Assembly: GCA_963793245.1 (NCBI GenBank)
Contig: CAWBZG010000005.1
Span: forward strand, 496,001 to 560,000
Direction of reading: 5' to 3'
Source of the DNA: CAXBBB01 sp963793245
GTDB taxonomy: Bacteria > Bacteroidota > Rhodothermia > Rhodothermales > BA12
Length of the DNA: 64,000 bases
Shown here: positions 17,066-24,855 of the stretch, one piece after another
Layout of the letters: each line of letters opens with the position of its first letter
Numbering within the stretch: the first letter of the stretch is position 1
The notes under the pieces: model-generated
Told to the model about the DNA's origin: nothing
Database searches by the model: none
Seen by the model: the letters and a program-made list of their open reading frames with translations, nothing else
Made by a program: the position numbers and the translations under genes

Positions 17066-17599
17066 ATGTCCGCCACTCCACACGTCCAGAATTCCAGCGA
17101 ACCGACGCGGGCCGAAGCCATCGAAACGCTCGCCGACATCCTGACCGACTACCGCGTCTGCATGCTCGTCACGAGAGACGCGTCCGAGGACGTACTGCGG
17201 GGACGCCCGATGGCGCTGCGCAACGACCGCTTCGACGGCACACTCTGGTTTTTGACCGACAGCCGCTCGCACAAAGTCGAAGAGGTGGAGCGGGAACGCG
17301 ATGTGTGCGTCGTCATCAGCGATCCGAGCCAGGAGCGTTCGGTCTCGGTGTCGGGCAAGGCGTTTCTGTCGCAGGACCGCGCCAAGATCCACGAGGTCTG
17401 GACAGAAACCGATGCTGCATGGTTTCCCGAAGGTCCCGACGGCCAGCACGTCGCGCTGCTGCGGGTCGAGGTGACGGCTGCCGAATACTGGGACGCCCCC
17501 GATGCCAAGCTCGTCCAGCTCTTCGGCATGGCCAAAGCCTACGTCAGCGGCGAACCGTACAAAGGCGAGGGCGCCGAGAACGCTAAGCTGGAACTGTAG
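17066..17599 (+). CDS. Pyridoxamine 5'-phosphate oxidase-like general stress protein
   Basis: A 177-aa split-barrel flavin-binding protein. ILTDYRVCMLVTRD, LRGRPMALRNDRFDGTLWFLTDSRSHKVEEV and RDVCVVISDPSQERSVSVSGKA match the GSP26/general-stress group of the PNPOx-like family. Such proteins bind FMN/FAD; substrates are poorly defined. The C-terminus ends in the usual KLVQLFGMAKAYVSGEPYKGEGAENAKLEL. The ATG at 17066 is preferred to the upstream GTG at 17033. Confidence 0.87.
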   Translation: MSATPHVQNSSEPTRAEAIETLADILTDYRVCMLVTRDASEDVLRGRPMALRNDRFDGTLWFLTDSRSHKVEEVERERDVCVVISDPSQERSVSVSGKAFLSQDRAKIHEVWTETDAAWFPEGPDGQHVALLRVEVTAAEYWDAPDAKLVQLFGMAKAYVSGEPYKGEGAENAKLEL

Positions 17600-17717
17600 C
17601 CCGAGACACTCCGACTCGGAAGAAACAGAGGCGCATCGACCAGTCAATATCCCCTAATTCGGGGAGGCACAGGGTGCATCAAACGGATAGGTTGCGTGCA
17701 GTTCAACTCCCGCACGC

Positions 17718-18521
17718 ATGCCTCGCCTGTTCTCCCTCCTGGTCCTCTGCGCCCTCGCGTTCGGCTGTGACTCGTCCGACAACGACGCGTCCGACATCGC
17801 GCCAGGCGACGCTGCCGCACTCAGCCAAGCGATCTCGATCGCAGGAGCGGAGCGGCAGGACGGAGCGCCTCCCGCACCCAGCACCGACGATGCAGCGCCA
17901 TCGGTATCGGCGGGCGCCGGGGATGTGCCGATCGCGCCGGGTGGAGGCGTCACGCTGAACTTTCTAGCGACGGCCCGGCAGAATATCGCTGGGATCTACG
18001 TGGCGATTGCAGGAGCGAATCAGTTTTTCGTCGTTTCGGGAAGTGTCGGGAGCAACGCGAGCTTCACCTTCACGCTTCCGTCGAACATCGTCCCCGGCAC
18101 GTTCCAGATCGTGTACTGCGTGTACGACGTCAACGGCTTGGTCTCCAATCTGCTGACAACGACGATCACAGTCGACAGCAGCGCAGGCGCGACCGCGTCG
18201 GGCGGCGGCGCAGGCAACACCGACGGCGGCACCATCGATTGGCGACGAACCGCCACTCCGGTCAGGGGCACGCCCGGACGCCAGTTCTCGTACGACTGTC
18301 CGGCGGGCGGCACGTTCTCGACGGTTTGGGGCACCGATCTCTACACCGACGACTCGTCGATCTGCACTGCTGCCGTCCACGTGGGCCGCATCACGGTTCA
18401 GACGGGAGGCCGAGTCACGATCGAGACGCGCGATGGAGCGTCGAGCTATGCAGGCTCGTCTCGCAACGGCGTGAATACGAGCAACTGGGGAGCGTGGGGC
18501 AACAGCTTCGTCGTGCTGTGA
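17718..18521 (+). CDS. LCCL-domain lipoprotein
   Basis: A 267-aa outer-surface or periplasmic protein. The signal peptide ends in the lipobox LAFGC (Cys17). A low-complexity Ala/Pro/Asp segment follows, then an Ig-like beta domain (about 75-150) and a Gly/Thr-rich linker. The C-terminal LCCL-like domain is at about 190-267: YDCPAGGTFSTVWGTDLYTD, DSSICTAAVHVGRI, GGRVTIETRDG, NGVNTSNWGAWGNSF. Both domain cysteines (YDC and SIC) are present. LCCL domains are best known from animal extracellular proteins and are sporadic in bacteria. The ligand is unknown. Confidence 0.78.
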   Translation: MPRLFSLLVLCALAFGCDSSDNDASDIAPGDAAALSQAISIAGAERQDGAPPAPSTDDAAPSVSAGAGDVPIAPGGGVTLNFLATARQNIAGIYVAIAGANQFFVVSGSVGSNASFTFTLPSNIVPGTFQIVYCVYDVNGLVSNLLTTTITVDSSAGATASGGGAGNTDGGTIDWRRTATPVRGTPGRQFSYDCPAGGTFSTVWGTDLYTDDSSICTAAVHVGRITVQTGGRVTIETRDGASSYAGSSRNGVNTSNWGAWGNSFVVL

Positions 18522-18549
18522 CACGCTGCCGCAGCCCACGCTCGGGCGC

Positions 18550-19524
18550 TTACCCTGCGACTGGCGTCGGCGCATCGAACTCGCCGATGAAGCCGATTTC
18601 GGTCTGGAGCGCGTAGCCGGTCTCCTTCTCGACCGTCGCCTGAATGTGATCGATCAGGCCCCTCACGTCCGACGCACGGGCATTGTCGGCGTTAATCAGG
18701 ATGTTGGCGTGGCGCTGCGTCACCATCGCCCCGCCGACGCGCAGGCCCTTCATGCCGCACCCGTCGATCAGCCGCCCGGCGCCGACGCCTTCGATCTTCT
18801 TGAAGATGGAGCCTGCCGACGGCTCGCTGTGCAGCGGCGGGTGGCGTTCGCGGCGCCACTCGATGTTGGCTTCCATCACGTTGTGCATCCGGCCCTGATC
18901 GCCCGGCGTGAGTTGGAACGTGGCCGAGAGCACGATGTCGTCCGTCACGTGAAGCGTCGAGTAGTCGTAGCCGAAGTCGAACCACTCGTGATCGACGATG
19001 CGGCGCGTGTTGTCGGCGCCCAGCAGTTCGGCGGACAGCGTGACTTCCTCGACGAACATCGTCCGCTCGCGCTCGGGCGGCGGCGAGAGAAAGTGGAGGT
19101 TCTGCCACAGCGCCCCGCCGACCGTCGACGGGATGCCGACGTAGTGCTCCAGACCAGACAGCCCAGCGTCGACGGCTTCGGTGATCACGTCCGGGTAGAG
19201 AACCGCCCCACTCTCGGCCCACAACTGCGCCTTGTCGCGATCAATGCGGACGTGGCGCGCAGCGTTTCTGATGACGAGTCCGCGATAGCCGCCATCGCCG
19301 ACGAGGATGTTGGCGCCTAAGCCCAGCAGGAAAAACGGAACGTCCAGTTCGCGCGCCGCCGTCACCGCTCCGGCGAGTTCGTCGGCGGTGTGCGCCTCGA
19401 CAAAGTAGTCTGCTGGCCCTCCGATCTGGAACGTCGTATACGGAGCCAGCGCTACGTCGTGTTGCAACCGGTCTCCCAATCGGTCGGACAGGGCGGCGGC
19501 GGTCGAAGGCGTAATCTGGGGCAC
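18550..19524 (-). CDS. murB: UDP-N-acetylenolpyruvoylglucosamine reductase MurB
   Basis: Second committed step of peptidoglycan precursor synthesis, NADPH- and FAD-dependent. The 324-aa sequence shows the FAD-binding motifs FLLGLGANILVGDGG (about 65-79) and GIPSTVGGALWQN, the catalytic Ser segment EPSAGSIFKK, and the C-terminal Glu region LQTEIGFIGEF. The FGYDYSTLH stretch marks it as a type I enzyme. It is convergent with the LCCL lipoprotein gene and divergent from the GT2 gene; no other mur genes are nearby. Confidence 0.95.
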   Translation of the reverse strand: MPQITPSTAAALSDRLGDRLQHDVALAPYTTFQIGGPADYFVEAHTADELAGAVTAARELDVPFFLLGLGANILVGDGGYRGLVIRNAARHVRIDRDKAQLWAESGAVLYPDVITEAVDAGLSGLEHYVGIPSTVGGALWQNLHFLSPPPERERTMFVEEVTLSAELLGADNTRRIVDHEWFDFGYDYSTLHVTDDIVLSATFQLTPGDQGRMHNVMEANIEWRRERHPPLHSEPSAGSIFKKIEGVGAGRLIDGCGMKGLRVGGAMVTQRHANILINADNARASDVRGLIDHIQATVEKETGYALQTEIGFIGEFDAPTPVAG

Positions 19525-19827
19525 GATCTAGAAAAGGCGAGTGAATTGCGAAGTACGCTCGGCTGGCCGATGCGTGCCGGTGCGACCGATGCGTAACCCG
19601 CTTGGAATCGACGGCTGTCCAGAGTCGGGCTGACTCGCTGCGCAGCGCTCCCACTTTGATCGGAAAACCGCTTTTTGCAGTACGGTACAGGTTTGTGAGT
19701 TGGAAAACGCCTTTTCCGTCCCGTCTTTGAGAGACGGAATGAGACCCAACGGGCGAATCCCACGCATTTTCTATGGAGGGCACACCTTTTGCGGAAGCGT
19801 TCTGCACCCCCCTCCCCCTACACGATT
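19525..19827. other. Intergenic region between divergent murB and GT2 genes
   Basis: About 300 bases with no convincing gene. It should hold promoters for both murB (minus) and the glycosyltransferase (plus). One clear secondary structure is present: TTCCGTC at 19714-19720 pairs with GACGGAA at 19733-19739, and an alternative hairpin CCGTCT/AGACGG is nested at 19721-19737. No T-tract follows, so it reads as a leader or operator element rather than a terminator. Confidence 0.4.
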
Positions 19828-21381
19828 ATGGCAGAGACGACACCACCGCCCGCCGAAGCGCCCGAGTCGGCGCTGACGGCCACGCCGGTCAACGTCGGCC
19901 CCAAAGAAGTGCTGCCGGTACGCCGACGCACCGATACCGGCGTCGAGCGCGTCGCCTTCGAGCCGATTCACAACGAAGGCCACCAAGACGACGATCCGTC
20001 GGACGGAGGTAAGCTGTATATCCGGCGCGCGATCCTCTTTGGGTCGATCTCTCTGATCTTGATGGCGATCGTCTGGATCGCGATGGAAAACCCGTTTCCC
20101 AATACACCGCTGGCGGCATTGGCCGTCGAGCTGAGTTGGCAGGGACTGTTCGTGTTCTCCTCTGTCGTCGCGCTGATCCTGTTTCTGATGCTGCTGCTGA
20201 TGCGGTACTTCGGGCTGATGATTATGTCGTACCTCAACGTGGCGAGCTACACGCACCACGAGACCGACGAGACCGAGATTGGCACGCCGATGATTTCGAT
20301 CATCGTGCCGGTCTACAACGAAGGCGTCCTGCTGCGCGCCACGATTCAGTCGCTGCTCCAGCAGAACTATCCCAAGTACGAAATCGTGATCGTCGACGAC
20401 GGCTCGACCGACGAAACCGGCGACATCGCCCGCGAGATGGTCGGCGAATATGGGCACGTGACGGTCAAGCTCGTCGAGAAGCCCAACGGCGGAAAGTCGA
20501 CGGCTCTCAACGCGGGCATCCAAGTAGCCGAGAGCGACTTCGTGCTCAACGTAGACGGCGACTCCCAGCTTTCGCCCAATACGCTGCGACGCTGCATCCG
20601 CCACTTCGCGGACCCCAAGTTGGGTGCTGTTGCGGGTAACGTCAAGGTGACGAACCGCACCAACATGATCACGCGCTTGCAGGCGCTCGAATACGTCGAG
20701 GGGCTGAACATGGCCCGAAGCGCGCAGAGCCTGATCAAGCTCGTCAACATCATTCCGGGTCCGCTCGGCCTCTTCCGTAAGCAGGCCATTATCGACGCCG
20801 GGTGGTACGCGTCGGATACGTTCGCCGAAGATTGCGACGTGACGCTCAAGATGATCCGCGAGGGCTGGAAGGTCGACTACGAACCCGAAGCGCTGAGCTA
20901 CACCGAGGCTCCCGATAAGTGGATCGACCTGCTCAAGCAGCGCTACCGCTGGACGCGCGGCATCGTCCAGGCCATCCGCAAGCACCGCGACCTGTTCTTC
21001 AACCCGACGGTCAACTTTGGTGGCACATTGGTAATGTGGTCGATGGCGTTCGAGAGTCTAATCTGGCCGATCATGAACGTGTTCGCCAACGTCTACTTCG
21101 TCATCGTCGCCGTAACGACGGGCGCGAGTTACTACCTGATTTTCTGGTGGCTCATCCTGACGATCCTCGATATGATCGCGGCTATGTACTGCGTCGCTGT
21201 CGAGAAGGAAGAAGCCAACTTGATCCTCTACTCGGTCTTCTACCGCATCTTCTTTATCCTCTTCGTCGACGTGTGTAAGACGTTTGCGTTGATCGAAGAA
21301 GGGCTGGGCCTGGGTATGACGTGGGGCAAACTCAAGCGCATCGGAACGGGCGAGGAATCGTCGGCTCCAGCTACGACCTAG
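19828..21381 (+). CDS. Processive family-2 glycosyltransferase (PgaC/cellulose-synthase-like)
   Basis: A 517-aa membrane synthase that probably polymerises and extrudes an exopolysaccharide. A hydrophilic N-terminal tail (1-62) is followed by two TM helices (66-85, 105-128). The catalytic GT-A domain carries VDDGSTD (189-195), the DxD site NVDGDS (241-246), AED (333-335) and QRYRW (371-375), then C-terminal TM helices. All signatures of processive beta-glycosyltransferases are present. It is followed by a Gln-rich membrane protein and two NodB-fold proteins, which suggests a dedicated polymer export or modification cluster. The ATG at 19828 is chosen; an upstream in-frame ATG at 19789 lies in the leader. 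Confidence 0.9.
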   Translation: MAETTPPPAEAPESALTATPVNVGPKEVLPVRRRTDTGVERVAFEPIHNEGHQDDDPSDGGKLYIRRAILFGSISLILMAIVWIAMENPFPNTPLAALAVELSWQGLFVFSSVVALILFLMLLLMRYFGLMIMSYLNVASYTHHETDETEIGTPMISIIVPVYNEGVLLRATIQSLLQQNYPKYEIVIVDDGSTDETGDIAREMVGEYGHVTVKLVEKPNGGKSTALNAGIQVAESDFVLNVDGDSQLSPNTLRRCIRHFADPKLGAVAGNVKVTNRTNMITRLQALEYVEGLNMARSAQSLIKLVNIIPGPLGLFRKQAIIDAGWYASDTFAEDCDVTLKMIREGWKVDYEPEALSYTEAPDKWIDLLKQRYRWTRGIVQAIRKHRDLFFNPTVNFGGTLVMWSMAFESLIWPIMNVFANVYFVIVAVTTGASYYLIFWWLILTILDMIAAMYCVAVEKEEANLILYSVFYRIFFILFVDVCKTFALIEEGLGLGMTWGKLKRIGTGEESSAPATT

Positions 21382-21570
21382 CCCACGCCTTAGCGACTCC
21401 CGCTTTGCGACACATACTGAGACGGCACGCTGTCTCTCTCATAAATCCTCACCCTATCGCATAAAACGGCCCCTTTTGCATTCCGACGAACGTCGGGCAC
21501 GGTGCTTGTTCTATTGCTTTTACGTCTCCCCCCGGCAGCCCCCTCTGCCTTCATTGCGCCCCTCGGAACT

Positions 21571-22374
21571 ATGGAACTCATCCCTATCCTATCGACGATC
21601 GTCCTCGTGATGACGATCGCCACGTGCATCCTCGCGGTTGCTGCCTACTTCCTCTACAAAGCCCGAGAGCGCAAAGCGCGTAAGGCGCGGGACAACGGCA
21701 CGGCTCCGGCCATCGTCGAGATGCAGGAAGAGCCGCACATGCTCGTCGCGCCTCAGGGCAGCATCCCCGTCGCCGCGCTTGGGCAAGGGCAGGGCGCCTA
21801 CAACGGAGATCAGCGCTACCTCAGCGCCGCGCCTCAGCAGCCAGCAGACGGTTACTACAACCAGCAGCGCTACGAAGAGCAGCCGTACGCCTACGCACAG
21901 CAGCCCAACGGCAACGCGCAATACCAGCAGCAGTCGAGCGCCGCTCCGGGTGGCTTCGACTACGACGACCGCCCTCAGCGCCAGCAGCAGCCCGAGCGCA
22001 GCTGGTCGAACACCGAAGCGAACGACCAAGCCGATCAGCGCCAGCAGGAGCGCCAGCCGCAACAGCGCCAGCAGTCGGGTTCGATGTTCTACGAATACAC
22101 CAACGACGGCTTCATCCCGGTCGATGCCCAGCAGCAGCAACAGCAGCGCCAGGCGCTTCCACCCGCGCCGCCGCCCGTGCCCGCTAGCAGCAGTGCCGAA
22201 GCCGCACAGCATTACGCCAGCCGACAGCAGGCCGAAGCCGACGGTGCTCAGCAGTTCGCCTACGAGCAGCGCGCCGAAGCCGAGCAAGCGCAGCGCCAGG
22301 CCGCGCAGATGCAGCAGCAGGCCCATCGAAAAGACGACAACCGGCAGCAGGAAGACGGCTTCGCGTGGTTGTAA
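21571..22374 (+). CDS. Gln-rich membrane-anchored protein in the polysaccharide cluster
   Basis: A 267-aa product with one N-terminal TM helix (about 5-30, LIPILSTIVLVMTIATCILAVAAYFLY). A basic stop-transfer (KARERKARKAR) follows, then ~200 residues of low-complexity Q/A/P/Y sequence with many QQ and QQQ runs. A short C-terminal motif (QEDGFAWL) ends it. No enzyme domain is visible. By position between the synthase and the NodB-fold proteins, with the tail expected in the cytoplasm by the positive-inside rule, it could be a scaffold or regulator. It has no recognised homologous family. Confidence 0.7.
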   Translation: MELIPILSTIVLVMTIATCILAVAAYFLYKARERKARKARDNGTAPAIVEMQEEPHMLVAPQGSIPVAALGQGQGAYNGDQRYLSAAPQQPADGYYNQQRYEEQPYAYAQQPNGNAQYQQQSSAAPGGFDYDDRPQRQQQPERSWSNTEANDQADQRQQERQPQQRQQSGSMFYEYTNDGFIPVDAQQQQQQRQALPPAPPPVPASSSAEAAQHYASRQQAEADGAQQFAYEQRAEAEQAQRQAAQMQQQAHRKDDNRQQEDGFAWL

Positions 22375-22418
22375 CCCCGCGCGTCTGTCTTTCCCTCTCC
22401 TGACGCCCCCCCGCCGTT

Positions 22419-24791
22419 ATGAAGCTCACCGACTTTATTGACCACCGCGTCAATGGGCTATGGCTGTTCGTCCTAGGCGTCGGCCTCGTTGCCGCCGCCC
22501 TGCTGACGTACGTCTACCTGCTCGAAGGCGTGATGGGCACGTTCTCGATCCAACAGGCTAACCCGACCCGACTCGTCCAAACAGAAGCCGACGAAAGGCC
22601 GCGCGTCGCCCTGCTCAACTCGAACTATACGCGGCGTGCCTACGCCGTCAACAACCCGCAGGACACGACCGCAGCGTGGGTCAACCGCGCGCTCAACTCG
22701 TGGAACGACCTGCTCTTGGGCCAGGACTTCGCCCAGTATGCCCAGATCGACGATGAGCAACTCGAACGTGGCGATCTGGCGGGCTACGACCTGCTCATTC
22801 TCCCCTCTTCACTCGCCCTTTCGGATCGCCAGATCGAGATGATAAAGGAGTTCATGGAGCGCGGCGGCAGCATCTGGGCGTCGTGGCAGCCTGGCATCTA
22901 CGATCAGAACGGCGCGTGGCGCGGATGGACGTTCGCCGAGGACGTATTCGACGTCACCTACATCGGCGAGGTGAGCCGCTCCAACAGCAACTTCCAGGCG
23001 TACACCGACACCTTTCCGGGCTACACGCCACCGGGCATGTACTTCCCCGAGCGCGTCACGTCGAGCGGCGTGCGCGTAACCGATGAGGCAGCCGACGACT
23101 CGCTGACAGAGGCTTCGTTCGACAGCAACCTGCCGACTTCGCTGCGTCAGGACAAGCGCCGCGAGGCTCAGGTGGCGGGCTTCACGCCGCTGCGTGACTA
23201 CGTCTGGATGGACACCTCGACGACGAGGCTCCCGCGTGCCGACTTCGCCATCGCCGACACGATGCGCACGTCGATCCGTGGACTGGACGGAGAAACGCGC
23301 GTTCGCGATGCCGTCGCCGTTACCTATTACACGTGGAACGGACTGGTGTCCGAGACGCCACGCGTACCCTATCCCAACACCAGTTCCGGTATCCGCCGCA
23401 TGACCTTGCGTGCCGGTACGCCGGTGACGGGCAACATTTCGTCGGGTTACCGGGCCAAGGTGCAGGTGTTTACGCCCGCCGTTGCCCTCGAAACCAGCGG
23501 CGACCGCGCTCGCCCATTTGCTTTCTGGTACGACTTCGCGACCGAAGACCTCAACGTGACGGAAGCGCTGCGCACGTCGACGGCTGCCGTCTACGGTACG
23601 TACGGACGAAACAACGGACGCTTCGTCTACATGGGCTTCCAGCGTAATGCCTTGTGGATCGACCGCAACGACGTCGAAGACCAGGAGGCGTTCGCTCAGT
23701 TGTTCAGCAACCTGCTGCGCTACCTGCTCCGAGAGCCTGTCACGTGGACGCACGACTGGCCCGCGCCCTACGATGCCGCAGCTATGATCGCCGTCGTCGA
23801 TGACGCCGACCAGCCGGAAGGACTAGAGAGTGTCGCCGGGCTGCTGAGCCGGGACGGAATCGGCGGCACCTACTTCGTGCGCCCCGATTCGCCGGGTCTG
23901 TCTGATGCCGTCCTCCGCCAACTCTACGCACAGGGCGACGTGGGCGTCTACGGCGACTTCCGACAAAACGAGGACGGCTCCACGCTGGCCCAAACTCGGA
24001 CGTTGGAAGAGATGCGCTTGCGACTCGAACAGCGCGTAGGCGGACGTGTGGGCGGGTATCGCCCCTCGACAGCAGGTATCGTCGACACGACGACGCTTCG
24101 GGCGCTGTCGCTCAGTAGCTACAGCTACTTCCTCCCGGACTCGATCGGCAGGAAGATGTCGCCCAAAATCATGGGTGCGCCCAATGAGCGATTGGTCCGC
24201 GTCGGCTATACGTCACGCTCGGACCGCGACATCGACGTACGCAGCCTATCGGCCTCGCCCCTGCTTCAGGACGTCACGAGGGCCGCCTACGAGGGCAGCC
24301 TGTACCGCATGATTCTCCACACGAGCGGACTGGCAACGTCTGAGGGAGGCCCCATCCTGAGTCAGGTCATCCGCTCGCTCAAAGACCAAAATTTCTGGAT
24401 CGCACCCGGCGACGAGCTGGCCCACTGGTGGCGCTTGCGACGGAACGTCGAGGTCCAGACGAGCCAGTCGGGACCCAACCGCGTCAACGTGGAAATCACC
24501 AACTTGAATGCCGAAGCCGTCGAAAACCTCGCGATCAGCGTAGTACCGGGATTCCCCGTCATCGACGCGTCGAGCGTCACCGTGCGCTCGGAGATCATCG
24601 AGTTGGCCGAAGAAGTCGGTCTGCGCGAGCGGACGGCAGTGCGCGCAATCGTCTCGTCAGACGGAAGCATGATCACCCTCCTGCTCGACCGGATGCGCCC
24701 GCAGCAGACGGCTGTGCTACAGGTCAACCTGTGCGTCGAGGAAGAGGACTGCATCGCCCGCATCGCCCTCGCCGACTCCGGCATCAACTAG
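22419..24791 (+). CDS. Large membrane-anchored protein with GATase-like and degenerate NodB-like domains
   Basis: A 790-aa protein anchored by one TM helix (13-36). Residues 60-160 look like a class-I glutamine-amidotransferase-like (ThuA/DUF4350) Rossmann domain (PRVALLNSN...YDLLILPSSLALSDRQIEMIKEFMERGGSIWAS). Residues about 452-640 resemble a polysaccharide-deacetylase barrel: AAMIAVVDDADQP (461-462 DD), GTYFVRP and GYRPSTAGIVDTTTLRAL. The metal-binding His pair expected after 'DVGV' (506-513) is absent (YGDFRQN). A C-terminal beta domain follows (about 690-780). It is probably a carbohydrate-binding pseudo-deacetylase. It shares its whole architecture with the next gene. Confidence 0.72.
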   Translation: MKLTDFIDHRVNGLWLFVLGVGLVAAALLTYVYLLEGVMGTFSIQQANPTRLVQTEADERPRVALLNSNYTRRAYAVNNPQDTTAAWVNRALNSWNDLLLGQDFAQYAQIDDEQLERGDLAGYDLLILPSSLALSDRQIEMIKEFMERGGSIWASWQPGIYDQNGAWRGWTFAEDVFDVTYIGEVSRSNSNFQAYTDTFPGYTPPGMYFPERVTSSGVRVTDEAADDSLTEASFDSNLPTSLRQDKRREAQVAGFTPLRDYVWMDTSTTRLPRADFAIADTMRTSIRGLDGETRVRDAVAVTYYTWNGLVSETPRVPYPNTSSGIRRMTLRAGTPVTGNISSGYRAKVQVFTPAVALETSGDRARPFAFWYDFATEDLNVTEALRTSTAAVYGTYGRNNGRFVYMGFQRNALWIDRNDVEDQEAFAQLFSNLLRYLLREPVTWTHDWPAPYDAAAMIAVVDDADQPEGLESVAGLLSRDGIGGTYFVRPDSPGLSDAVLRQLYAQGDVGVYGDFRQNEDGSTLAQTRTLEEMRLRLEQRVGGRVGGYRPSTAGIVDTTTLRALSLSSYSYFLPDSIGRKMSPKIMGAPNERLVRVGYTSRSDRDIDVRSLSASPLLQDVTRAAYEGSLYRMILHTSGLATSEGGPILSQVIRSLKDQNFWIAPGDELAHWWRLRRNVEVQTSQSGPNRVNVEITNLNAEAVENLAISVVPGFPVIDASSVTVRSEIIELAEEVGLRERTAVRAIVSSDGSMITLLLDRMRPQQTAVLQVNLCVEEEDCIARIALADSGIN

Positions 24792-24855
24792 ATCCGCCCT
24801 GCTCGGCCCGCCTACCCGTCGGCTGCCGACCGACGCCCTCCGCCCTCCTCCCCCC

